A DNA stretch of 64,000 nucleotides from Vreelandella olivaria (GTDB lineage Bacteria > Pseudomonadota > Gammaproteobacteria > Pseudomonadales > Halomonadaceae), in contig AP019416.1 of assembly GCA_004295565.1 (NCBI GenBank), positions 4,340,001 to 4,404,000 on the forward strand, written 5' to 3'. Positions 39,726 through 51,089 of this stretch are shown one piece after another. The translations under genes were made by a program, and so were the position numbers. Under the pieces are notes generated by a model. The model ran no database searches. It saw nothing but the letters and a program-made list of their open reading frames with translations, and was not told the origin of the DNA. The first letter of the stretch is position 1. Every line of letters starts with the position of its first letter.

Positions 39726-42700
39726 TCAGGGAGTAGAGTGAGTGTTGTTGTGGTGAGGCTGGCGTAACTCTTCGATACGTTGTTTTACTTGTTGCCAAGG
39801 CGCTTTCTCTGGAGCAAAGCGCGCTCGGAGATAGGTCGTCAAATCAGCGACCTGAGTATTACTAAAGCTGTCGGCAAAGCCTGGCATACTGCCAATGCCA
39901 GGCACATGGTCTGCATGAACACCGCCAAGAATTGACTGAAGGACGTTATCGGGGTGATCACTATGCAGGTTGGTATTCAACGCCAGATTGGTACTGGCAC
40001 GTGAAAAACTCGGCACGCCGGTCTCCACATGACAAGCCGCACAGGCGCCCTCGAATAGTCGCTCGCCTGCTTCCATCCCCGGTGAACTGACCGCAGCACT
40101 GGCCACTCGCTGCTCAGCGCCCGCCATGGCTGCCTCGCTATTCCCCGTGGGTACCTGCATCTGGGCGGCCACATAGTGGGCTATGGCCCGCACATCGTAT
40201 TCAGGTAGCTCTGCCAGCCCCGCTACCACTGGGGCCATAGGGCCAGAGGCAACGCCGTGAAGCTCAGATTCGCCGTGGCGCAGATAGTCGTAAAGCGATG
40301 TTTCACTCCACGGGATGGGCGCACGCGACAGGTTGTTAAGCGGTGGTGCTTCCCAGCCATCTACAAAGGCACCGGCAAAATACGCCTCGCCGTTTTTCTC
40401 AGCCCCCATGGCATTGCGGGGGCTATGGCAGGCGCTGCAGTGGCCTAGCCCTTCGGCAAGGTAGGCTCCCCGGTTATACAGTTCGCTTTGCATAGGGTCA
40501 GGCTGGAATGGCGTTGCATCGTGATAAAGCGTATTCCAGCCTGCCATTAAGCTGCGCACACTGAAGGGGAAAGTGAGCGCATTGGCTTTTTTTCAGTCGA
40601 CACGGGGGCTGAGCCATTAAGTAGGCGTAAAGCGCCTGTAAATCGGCATCACTGGTCTTGGCAAACGCCGTATAGGGGAACGCGGGATAAAGGTGGCTGC
40701 CATCACGGCTAATGCCGTGGCGCATGGCTCGCTCAAAGGCTGCGTAAGACCACTGGCCAATTCCCGTCGCCTCATCCGGCGTAATATTAGTGCTGTAGAG
40801 CGTCCCGAAAGGTGTCTCAAACCCACGCCCACCGGCATTGGTCACGCCACCTTCTGTGGTATGACACGCTGCACAGTCACCTGCAGCCGCAACGAGTCGC
40901 CCGCGCTCAATGGTCTCGGCGGAATAGAGGTTGGCGGCTGGCCGTGAGACAGGTGCAATGCCTCCCTTCCACGGCCATGCCACGGCCGCAGTGCCCGCAA
41001 TGGTGGTAAACGCTGCGGCGGCTAACCAGCGCCGTTTAATTGACCGCGGCGGTTTCAATGTAGATGGGCGCCCTGCTTCCTCGACGGAGGAAGCTTCGAG
41101 TGCCTGGCGCACGCGCTTGGCGGTAAACGGTGGTTGGCGAAAACGCAAGCCGGTGGCATCAAAAAGCGCATTGGCTATTACCGCAACCCCCGGCGATAGC
41201 TCCGCACCGGTTAATACGTCTTCACCGACGGTTTGATTAACACCTTCCTCAACAGGGCTTGGCGAAGAAGCGGTGGTTGGTAATCCTGCGGAATCTTCAC
41301 GTTCAGTCAGCGCACGACTGCCGTCGCCCCACTCGTCGAAACTGGGCGCCTGCCCCAAAAGGGGGCGCGCTTCACCCAAGACTCTGGCCTGTAGCGTTTG
41401 CTGTAGACGATCAGTATCCACATCAGCGCCGACGTCCTGACCAACGACCAAACGGGTAAGCTGAACATCGCCGGTAACACGATTGACCTCCACATCGGCA
41501 ATCCAGGCAGAACGCACTCCCGACTCTACGCGCTGATTCCGATCGGGCAGTTGAGAATAGGCAAAGCCCCGACCGCGCAGTAGATCCTGGGGCAAAGAGT
41601 TCGTTGATGGATTGGACGCCCTTTGCCACTCGGCCCGTTTAGCAACGGACTCAATTAGCTCAATACCACGCGCATCGTCAAGATGGCGAAGTCGCAGTGC
41701 GACAGGGTCTTGGCCACTCTCGCGGGCCACCTCATCCAAAAAGGATTCCCGCGCGAACGTCTGCTGTATCCCCAACAAGGTGGAATTGGTGGAGAGCGAG
41801 GCTGGCTGGGCGCGTGCGGCAAGGTATTGATCGCGAAATACATAGGGCGAGAACGGCGTTGTGTCTTGCTCGCCGACGGTGGCCTCAGCGCTAGACGTTG
41901 TTATCGTGGCCCTGCCGCTTAACAACAACCCGACGGCAGCCACCTCACCCATGAGATTGGTCTGCTGATAGTGATAACGGGCTATCTCACCACTACTGGC
42001 AATATCAGCGTTTAGGGTAATTCGCTGCGCTTGGCCCAATGCCTGAACATCCTTGGCGTAGCGGGCATCCAGCCAGACGGCGACGGGGCCGCCCACGGCC
42101 CGCGACATCAACGCTGCATCCATGGCGGCATCGTCACCGCAATGGCGACCCAGCCCTGAGGCCTGATTTGATGGGTGTTCACCATCGGCGCTATAAAGCT
42201 CAATCTGGCTAATATCCAGCGCGGTTAACCGGCTTAGATCCTGTTTAAGCGCCGTTGGGGTAACGGTTTGCCCCCACACACTCAATTGTTGATCGCGACA
42301 ATCGGCGATTACCCAGCTGGGGTGATGGCCCCAGCGCATGCGACTCGGCCAGCCATACGCATGGTTCGAATGCGTGTATGACGGGCTAGGCTTAACAAGA
42401 GTCGATTCAGAGAGCGCTTGATCGCTATCAGGCGCTTTTTCGGGCGTTTGGTGAACGGCCTGCCACTCAACCTTCAGCTGTTTAGCGGCATCGGTCGCCA
42501 AGGTCAAACTATCGGCAACCACCCCCACAAAATTCCCTTCTACCACGACTTCAATAGATCCTGATAGTGAGGCAATGCTGCTGCTATCGACGCCCACTAA
42601 GCGATCACTCTCAAAACGCTCACCATTCCACCGGTAGTAAGATGGACGCACAACGACACCAAAACGTGCCTGCGCCAGCAGCGCGGGGATGCCGGCCTGT

Positions 42701-42735
42701 TTTTGCTGGCCATGGAGCATCGACCCTTCACTCAT
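39726..42735 (-). CDS. nicB: NicB-like protein: degenerate molybdopterin domain fused to three c-type cytochrome domains, frameshifted
   Basis: The start ATG 42735 overlaps the nicA stop, so the N-terminus is real. Residues 1 to about 530 align with the stand-alone subunit at 51090 from its residue about 221 on: LHGQQKQ versus LHGRVIR, GNFVGVVAD versus GDFVGVVAE, TFARESFLDEVA versus TFAHESYIDELA, VIANALFDATG versus AIANALFDATG. It lacks the first about 214 residues and a recognisable GVGE catalytic motif. A membrane anchor (WLAAAAFTTIAGTAAVAWPW) follows, then heme motifs CAACH, CSACH and CAACH. Frame is lost at 40604-40608 and 40587-40593, each one base short on the coding strand. The repaired length is about 1003 residues. 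It probably passes electrons from the Fe-S subunit NicA to the respiratory chain. Confidence 0.85.
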
Positions 42736-43216
42736 GAGGAGCCTCCTGCAACACGACCGCGTTAAGGATCACGGCACGCTCCGCTGCCTGCAGAATTTCA
42801 ACATGGGTGCCACATCGGCAGAGGTTATGCTCTAAAGCGGTGCGAATCTGCTGCGCAGAGGGTTGGGTATTATGATTTAGCAGTGCACGAATAGTGATGA
42901 TCATACCGTTCAAACAGTAGCCACACTGGGCTGCCTGAGCATCGATAAAGGCTTGCTGTACAGGGTCAAGTTCACCGCCCTGGGAAAGACCATCAAGGGT
43001 GGTTACCTCATGGCCAACGGCAGCGGACACGGGCAGCACGCAGGTGCGTGCGGCCATGCCATTGATCAATACGCTGCATGCCCCACACTCGCCCAAACCA
43101 CACCCATACTTGGGCCCATTGAGCGCCAGGTCGTTACGCAACACATTGAGCAGTGGTGTCTGCGGCGGCACGGCCAGCTCGCGTTCTTGCCCATTGATAG
43201 TTAGCTTTAGCGTCAT
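42728..43216 (-). CDS. nicA: Nicotinate dehydrogenase [2Fe-2S] subunit
   Basis: Intact, 162 residues. The plant-type cluster motif GLGECGACSVLINGMAARTC and the second cluster motif QCGYCLNGMIITIRALL with LEHNLCRCGTH are complete. It carries electrons from the molybdenum site to the cytochrome subunit during hydroxylation of nicotinate to 6-hydroxynicotinate. It is the first gene of the leftward nic operon and its stop overlaps the nicB-like start (ATGA). Confidence 0.92.
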   Translation of the reverse strand: MTLKLTINGQERELAVPPQTPLLNVLRNDLALNGPKYGCGLGECGACSVLINGMAARTCVLPVSAAVGHEVTTLDGLSQGGELDPVQQAFIDAQAAQCGYCLNGMIITIRALLNHNTQPSAQQIRTALEHNLCRCGTHVEILQAAERAVILNAVVLQEAPHE

Positions 43217-43260
43217 AGGGGATCATCATCGTTATTGTTAAGCCCGCCCTCTTGCTCTGA

Positions 43261-43298
43261 ATAGGGCTTGGGATAGGGCTTAGATATGACTTAGATAT
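43261..43298. repeat. Direct repeats in the nicA leader
   Basis: ATAGGGCTT occurs at 43261-43269 and 43273-43281, and CTTAGATAT at 43279-43287 and 43290-43298, so steps of 12 and 11 bases, about one helical turn. They lie 45-82 bases upstream of the nicA start and could be binding sites of an activator. Confidence 0.4.
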
Positions 43299-43428
43299 TA
43301 CTAATAAACACTGCCTGCCAAACACGCTTCGTAGCGCCTTAAACCCGCCTATTTTCATCTACCTTTCACATACGGCCAATCGACTTGCACCAGCTAAGTG
43401 CAGAGCTAATGCCAATCGGGCATTAAAG

Positions 43429-43444
43429 GTGCGTACACTATAAA
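43429..43444 (+). promoter_or_regulatory. Candidate NicR-type site beside a -10 (nic divergent region)
   Basis: GTGCGTACAC (43429-43438) abuts TATAAA (43439-43444). The same GCGTACAC element abuts a perfect TATAAT upstream of the gene at 51090. The 476-base nicA/nicC region has no reading frame of its own and is strongly AT-rich toward nicC. Confidence 0.4.
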
Positions 43445-43593
43445 AACAGGCCTAATAAACGTATAGCACTCAATCGATGCGTTTTTCAAGTTTTTACGCA
43501 AAACCCAAAAAATAACAATAAATCCATTAAATTCAAATAGTTATTTAAAAATATCGCATTATTTACAGTAAAAAATAATTTCAAAACTAATTC

Positions 43594-43620
43594 TTGACCA
43601 AAAAATAAATGGTGTATACG
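43594..43620 (+). promoter_or_regulatory. nicC promoter with overlapping operator-like palindrome
   Basis: TTGACC (43594-43599), a 15-base spacer and TATACG (43615-43620) form a promoter; the spacer contains a run of six A that may be one short. The GTATAC palindrome (43614-43619) sits on the -10, a good place for MarR-type repression. nicC starts 73 bases further on. Confidence 0.55.
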
Positions 43621-43631
43621 TTGTTTTATAG

Positions 43632-45666
<2,035 letters not shown>

Positions 45667-45675
45667 CAAAGGCCT

Positions 45676-46469
45676 ATGATCATGACCCACAGTGCTATCA
45701 CCCAAAATGCCATGACCAAAACATACCGCATCGGCCAGATCGTCCCCAGCTCCAATATCACCATGGAGACCGAGATACCTGCCATGCTCGCTGCACGGCA
45801 GTTGATCCGCCCGGAACGCTTTACCTTCCACTCCAGTCGTATGCGCATGAAAACCGTCAGCAAGGACGAGCTGGCCGCTATGGATGCGGAGTCTGACCGC
45901 TGCGCCCTGGAGCTGTCTGACGCGGCAGTGGATGTGATGGGGTATGCCTGCCTGGTTGCCATTATGGCGATGGGGCCTGGCTACCATCGTGAATCCCAGC
46001 AGCGGCTGCGCAGCCGAACCGCAGAAAACGGCTGCGATACGCCGGTAGTCACCAGCGCCGGTGCGCTGGTGGATGCCCTGGGTGTGATGAAGGCCAAACG
46101 AGTGGTGGTAGTGGCCCCTACATGAAGCCGCTGACCGAAATGGTGGTCGACTACATCCGTCAGGAAGGGATTGAGGTGCTCGACTACCGGGCGCTTGAGA
46201 TCCCCAACAATCTGGACGTTGCTCGTCATGACCCCGCCAATCTCCCCGAGATCGTCGCCAGTCTCGATTTAAGTAACGTGGACGCTATCGTCTTGTCAGC
46301 CTGTGTACAAATGCCATCGCTGCCGGCTGTCGCCAAAGTCGAAGCCCTGACCGGCAAGCCGGTGGTGACCGCCGCTATCGCGACCACCTACGCCATGCTT
46401 AAGGCACTCGACCTGGAGCCCATCGTACCGGGCGCGGGCGCCCTTTATCAGGGGCTTACTAGGAGATAG
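45676..46469 (+). CDS. nicE: Maleate cis-trans isomerase, frameshifted
   Basis: An Asp/Glu-racemase-fold protein of about 264 residues. The first catalytic cysteine lies in MGYACLVAIMAMG and the second in VLSACVQMPSLPAV, as in maleate isomerases; IGQIVPSSNITMETEIPAML is the family N-terminus. Frame is lost at C4 46115-46118 (five expected), restoring VVVVAPYMKPLTEMVVDYI. It converts maleate to fumarate, which enters the TCA cycle. AAAGG lies before ATG 45676; ATG 45682 is an alternative start with better spacing. Confidence 0.92.
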
Positions 46470-46473
46470 CGCC

Positions 46474-47166
46474 ATGACAAACCCCAGCCAGGCAACCAGC
46501 GGCAGCGAAGCTAGTGACCGCTCTTTAGATGACAGCTTAGATAACAACTACAAAGGCGTCTGGGATGGCCGCATTGGCTTTGGCAAAAGGCCTGCGCTGC
46601 TGGTGGTTGATTTTATGCAAGGCTACACCACACCAGGCTCGCCGCTGTTTGCCCAGGGCGTGGTGGATGCGGTGGCCAATATGCCGCCGCTCTTGAACAC
46701 CGCACGGCGGACGGGCACGCCCGTGATCCACACCAATATTCTTTATCACGCCCCGGATCAGATCGATGGCGGCATTTGGGTCAAGAAGGCGCCGGTCATG
46801 CGAGCGATGGTGGCAGGCAACCCTTACGCCGAGTTCTGCCCCGAGGTGGCCCCCCATGAAGATGAGCTGGTAATGACCAAGCAGTATGCCAGCGCTTTTT
46901 TCGGCACCTCGCTTGCTTCAACGCTGGTCGCCATGGGTATCGACACACTGATCATCACCGGCTGCTCCACCAGCGGCTGCATTCGCGCCACCGCCGTTGA
47001 CGGCGTACAGCACGGCTTTCGGGTGATGGTGGTACGTGACTGTGTGGGTGACCGCCACCCCGCGCCCCATGAAGCTAACCTGTTTGATATCGATAGCAAA
47101 TATGGCGATGTGATCGATAGCAAAGCGGTCATCAACCACCTATTGACCCATCCGTATAACCCATAA
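46474..47166 (+). CDS. nicF: Maleamate amidohydrolase
   Basis: Intact, 230 residues, isochorismatase/cysteine-hydrolase fold. The catalytic triad regions are visible: ALLVVDFMQGYT (Asp), VMTKQYASAFFGT (Lys) and TGCSTSGCIRATAVDG (Cys). It hydrolyses maleamate to maleate and ammonia, releasing the pyridine nitrogen. It starts four bases after nicE. The nic arm continues into a TTT transporter after a hairpin. Confidence 0.93.
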   Translation: MTNPSQATSGSEASDRSLDDSLDNNYKGVWDGRIGFGKRPALLVVDFMQGYTTPGSPLFAQGVVDAVANMPPLLNTARRTGTPVIHTNILYHAPDQIDGGIWVKKAPVMRAMVAGNPYAEFCPEVAPHEDELVMTKQYASAFFGTSLASTLVAMGIDTLIITGCSTSGCIRATAVDGVQHGFRVMVVRDCVGDRHPAPHEANLFDIDSKYGDVIDSKAVINHLLTHPYNP

Positions 47167-47171
47167 CCCAT

Positions 47172-47220
47172 TGCAGCAGAAAAGCCACGCTACCTTATGG
47201 TTCTGCTGCATAGAAGAGGA
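47172..47220 (+). other. Hairpin between nicF and the TTT genes
   Basis: TGCAGCAGAA (47172-47181) and TTCTGCTGCA (47211-47220) are a perfect 10-bp inverted repeat with a 29-base loop. There is no T-run, so it is more likely an mRNA-stabilising or attenuating structure than a full terminator. Confidence 0.55.
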
Positions 47221-47226
47221 GAACAA

Positions 47227-47283
47227 ATGGCATCAACGCACGCCAGCAAACATAACCATAAGATTCACCGCGTTGACCCCTGA
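47227..47283 (+). CDS. Possible 18-residue leader peptide upstream of tctC
   Basis: A strong ribosome site (GAGGAG) precedes ATG 47227 and an 18-codon frame, MASTHASKHNHKIHRVDP, ending TGA 47281-47283, 21 bases before tctC. Four of 18 residues are histidine. Either a translated leader or the remnant of a lost gene; no family is recognised. Confidence 0.3.
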   Translation: MASTHASKHNHKIHRVDP

Positions 47284-47304
47284 AAAATTGAATAGGTAAC
47301 TATC

Positions 47305-48276
47305 ATGAAAACACGACATCTAATCATGTCATCCGCCCTGCTGCTAAGCCTGCAGTGGGCAGCACCTGTGCTGGCTGATGATTTTCCTGAGAAACCCATC
47401 AACATTGTGGTTCCCTGGCCAGCGGGCGGTGCTTACGACCTTGCCGCAAGGCTGATGGCTGAGCATGCTAGCCAAACTTTCTCGGTTCCGTTAGTCGTTC
47501 AAAATGTCACCGGTGCAGCAGGCTCAACGGGAGTCAGACATGTGGCAGATGCCACTGCCGATGGCTATACCATTGGCGTTATGGGCACCATGCTATCGCC
47601 CAGAGCTTTATGAATCCCAACGCCACTGCGTTGGATGATCTCGTACCCTTAGTCTTTATTGGCCCTGAGCCTGCTGCTTTGGCGGTCACCCATGATACGG
47701 ATATTGGCGATATATCAACTTACCTCGATACGCTGAAGGAGGCGCCAGGCAGCATCATAAACGGCAATGACTCTCCCGGAGGCTTCTCCTACATCGCCGC
47801 CGCCATGCTTGAAAATCAGTTCGACGTTGAACTGACCAAGATCCCACCAAGGCTACGCGCCTACTGTTTCCGCCCTTCTGTCAGGCGAAGTAATGTCAGC
47901 AATGCTGCCTATTCCACTATTGGCCGATCAGCATGATGCAGGGCAACTCAACATATTGGCTGTCGCAGCCGAGCAACGTCATCCTTTCGCGCCAGATGTG
48001 CCCACTTTCAAAGAGCAGGGCTATGACTTTATCGCGGAAGATTTCTTCATGCTCTACCTTCCTGATGAAGTGCCTGAAGAGCGCAGTAACAAACTGGCAG
48101 AAATGTTCTATGAGCTGCTTCAGGATCCATCGTTCCAAGACGCCGCAAATGACATTGGCCTGGTGATTCAACCCAAGTCACAAGACGAGACAGAGCATTA
48201 CCTGGAGCAACGTGCTGATGACGTTTACGAGATTCTGACCGAGTCGGGCCTAGTAGATGACTCACTGACACGCTAG
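47305..48276 (+). CDS. tctC: TctC-family substrate-binding protein in the nic operon (TTT system 2), frameshifted
   Basis: The signal peptide (MKTRHLIMSSALLLSLQWAA, cleaved after VLAD) is followed by FPEKPINIVVPWPAGGAYDLAARLMAE, NVTGAAGSTGVRHVADATADGYTIG, LVFIGPEPAALAV, and FAPDVPTFKEQGYDF. Frame is lost near 47590 (one A short, giving MGTNAIAQSFMNPNATALDDLVPLVF) and near 47843-47846 (two bases short, giving IPYQGYAPTVSALLSGEVMSAML). The repaired length is about 324 residues. The receptor binds carboxylates; its place directly after nicF suggests nicotinate or another pyridine carboxylate or pathway acid. Confidence 0.85.
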
Positions 48277-48296
48277 CGTTGAGCGGAGCACAGCCG

Positions 48297-48839
48297 ATGA
48301 CTACTTCAGCTTTTCGGCCAGTCGCCGCTTGGCGAGATATGGCCTGTGGTACTTTTTTCTGTGGGTTTGCCCTGGTAGGACTGGTTAGCGTCGTCAACAG
48401 CCCAGCCCTCATGAATAGCCTGGGCCAGGGCTAGACCCAGGCCCCGCCTTACTCCCCCCTGGTCACACTGGGCCTGTTATTAACCGGTGGTACTCTGATT
48501 CTGCTGAAGGGCGTTTGGCGATGGGTGAAACACACCAAAAACCGCGACCAACCCCTAGAAAGCCCTCTGCCGGAAGTAGCTGAACACCCTCTTCCGCCCA
48601 TAAGTCAGCACCTTCATGCGATGGCACTTCTGGGAACCCTGGCGCTCCTGCCAAGCATTGTTCAATGGCTTGGCTTCTTACCTGCAGCCCTTGCCATAGC
48701 AACACCCTGGTTGTTCTGGTTGGGATACCGCCGCACCCGACGGGTCATCCAAGCTGCGCTGCTGGGTTGCCTAATATCTAGCCTGCTATGTACCAGTCTC
48801 TATGTGATTTTTATCACCCTGCTAGACGTCCCATTGTGA
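48297..48839 (+). CDS. tctB: TctB-family small membrane subunit (TTT system 2), with in-frame TAG
   Basis: Reading from ATG 48297 gives MTTSAFRPVAAWRDMACGTFFCGFALVGLVSVV, a first hydrophobic segment, and then an amber codon TAG at 48432-48434 (LGQG stop TQAPPYSPLV). After it the same frame continues to LVTLGLLLTGGTLILLKGVW, MALLGTLALLPSIVQWLGFLPAALAIATPWLFWLG and ALLGCLISSLLCTSLYVIFITLL. No frameshift is needed, so this is a base substitution, real or erroneous. The full length would be about 180 residues. It lies between tctC and tctA. Confidence 0.75.
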
Positions 48840-48860
48840 TGCTCAACTCAGGAGCCGATC

Positions 48861-50397
48861 ATGCTGATTGAAAGTTTTGTTACTGCCCTGATAAGTACGC
48901 TTCTTTCGCCCTGGGGCTTATCGCTTGCCGCTCTGGGCGCACTATTAGGCATCGTGCTGGGTGCACTACCGGGTGTTAGCTCTACAATGGCGCTGGCCAT
49001 ATTGCTACCGCTAAGTTTCAGCATGGAGGCCCATCTGGCAATTCTGTTCTTGCTCTGCGTCTTTGTCGCCAGTGTTTACGGAGGTTCGATATCGGCCATT
49101 CTGATCAATATTCCAGGCACGCCGGGTGCCATTGTGACGCAACTGGATGGTCACCCGATGGCCAAGGCAGGCAGAGCCAGAGAAGCGCTTGTTTATGCGC
49201 TGGTTGCCTCAACGATAGGTGGCGCATTTGGGCTGGGCTTGCTGGTCATTATTGCGCCCCTGCTTGCCTCTGTTGCCATGAGCTTTCGCAGCCCTGAATT
49301 CGCTGCTGTCGCCATCTTTGGTCTGGTTCTCTTAGCCTATGCATCTCCCGGCACCACCGTTCGCGGCTTACTGGTAGGTGCCATTGGACTACTATGCGGC
49401 ATGGTAGGTTTCGATACGTTAACCGATGTTCCCCGCTTCACGTTTGACACTCGCATCTTGCAGGGGGGAGTTGAGTTGGTGCCACTTTGTGTAGGATTAT
49501 TTGGCTTGGCCGAAGTGCTGAAACACCTTAATGCCTCTCATCAGGCTGCCCCTACGGTTAACATGAAAGCAACACAGCGTACCCAGATAAAAGTAAGGTC
49601 ACTACTGAAACGCTGGAAGTCCATGCTACGGGGTTCGCTGATTGGCGCTTTTTGTTGGCGCTATTCCTGCCGCGGGGTCGGCCATCGCGGTGGCGATTGC
49701 CTACGCCCAGGAAATGCGCTTTTCCAAACACCCTGAGCAATTTGGTCAGGGGGCAATTGAGGGTGTAGTTGCGCCGGAGGCTGCCAACAGTTCGAGCATA
49801 GGCGGCACCATGATTCCCATGATGACACTGGGTGTACCAGGAGATGCCATCACAGCGGTACTGATGGGGTCGCTATTGATTCATGGTTTACGTCCAGGGC
49901 CAATGCTGTTTGCCGAAAACCCGCAAATGGTTTCCAGCATTTATGCAGGCTTTCTTATTGCGCTTTTTCTGACACTCATCATTGGTCTTTTACTGATGCG
50001 CTGGCTTCCCTTGATTCTACGCATTCCTTCCCATGTGTTACTGATCGGCATTGCTCTGCTGTGTGTTGTCGGCGCCTATGCCATCCGTAACAGCATGGCT
50101 GATGTGTATATCATGCTATTTTTCGGGGCACTGGGGTATCTGCTGCATCTTCTATCACTGCCGAGCGCACCGCTGGCGTTCGGCCTCATTCTGGGGCCGC
50201 TCCTGGAAGAGAATCTGCGGCGCAGTCTTATTCTGGGGCGTGGCTCCTGGGATATGTTCCTGAATAGCCCAATAGCAATGAGTCTCTTAGCCCTATCAAT
50301 CTTTGCTATCGTCCTACCGTTCATAGCGCCACTATGGGTTCGTTTTAAAAGCGACCTACAGCGATTAAAGGTACCTTTTGATAACCCGATTAGGTAA
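48861..50397 (+). CDS. tctA: TctA-family large membrane subunit (TTT system 2), frameshifted
   Basis: TctA motifs are present: LGALPGVSSTMALAILLPLSFS, YGGSISAILINIPGTPGAIVTQLDGHPMAK, AIPAAGSAIAVAIAYAQEMRFSKHPEQFGQGAIEGVVAPEAANSSSIGGTMIPMMTLGVPGDAITAVLMGS. In contrast to most lesions here, the frame is broken by one extra T in 49649-49653 (four T give SLIGAFVGAIPAAG, which aligns without gaps to system 1). The repaired length is about 511 residues. Its end overlaps the convergent nicR stop by eight bases. Confidence 0.87.
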
Positions 50398-50880
50398 AAG
50401 AAGAATCAGCGTTCATTTTTTCCAGCAGATGCATTAAGGCAATCCGCTCTGCCGGGTTGAGATTTTTCATGGTCTGATCGCTAATTTGCTTGGCACTGGG
50501 CACCATAGCCTCGACTAATGTCTCACCGGGTTCGGTGATCACGACCATGACTTTGCGTTGATCATTGGGGTCGGTGGTTAGCGAGATCCACCCCGCGCTT
50601 TAAGACGTTTAATAACGCCACGGATAGTGGCTGGATCAATCGCCGTGGCGTTAACGATATCGGTTAACGAGCTGGGGCCGCGCTCCATCACCGTGCACAG
50701 CGTGACAAATTGAATGGCCGTGAGCTGTTTATCGCTGCTGTAGCGCTGAAAAATAGCCGTATGCCGCTGGTAGGCTTTACGCAGTAGATGGCCTACTTGC
50801 TCAGAAAAATCATACCCCTGCTCTGAAGGCGTGGGGTGCTCACCGGAAGACGAGTGTTTGAACGCACTATCCGTTGTCAT
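50390..50880 (-). CDS. nicR: MarR-family regulator of the nic genes, frameshifted
   Basis: A MarR protein of about 163 residues: VGHLLRKAYQRHTAIFQRYSSDKQLTAIQFVTLCTVMERGPSSLTDIVNATAIDPATIRGVIKRLKARGWI, then LTTDPNDQRKVMVVITEPG (wing) and LEKMNADSSFT. Frame is lost at 50591-50594 (five G expected on the coding strand). In Pseudomonas putida the MarR protein NicR represses the nicC and nicX operons and responds to 6-hydroxynicotinate; position and family make the same role likely here. Divergent from the molybdopterin subunit gene at 51090. Confidence 0.82.
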
Positions 50881-50994
50881 TCCATATCCTTAATCTATTG
50901 GCGACATCGTGTATCGAGTATGGCACTGGTTAACAAAATGATGCATCAACGTATGAAATACTCCTTGCGCTGGATCAATTCATCATGCTTTTAT

Positions 50995-51011
50995 GGCGTA
51001 CACGCTATAAT
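50995..51011 (+). promoter_or_regulatory. Candidate promoter/operator for the 51090 operon
   Basis: GGCGTACACGC (50995-51005) abuts a perfect TATAAT (51006-51011), 79 bases before ATG 51090. The element resembles GTGCGTACAC beside TATAAA at 43429-43444. No convincing -35 is seen, which suits a regulated promoter. Confidence 0.45.
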
Positions 51012-51089
51012 TTTACCTTAGTTATCGTTCTTTCATCACCTAAAATTCATCCGCACTGATCATCATAAATGCGAGCGTGGGAGGCAGAC

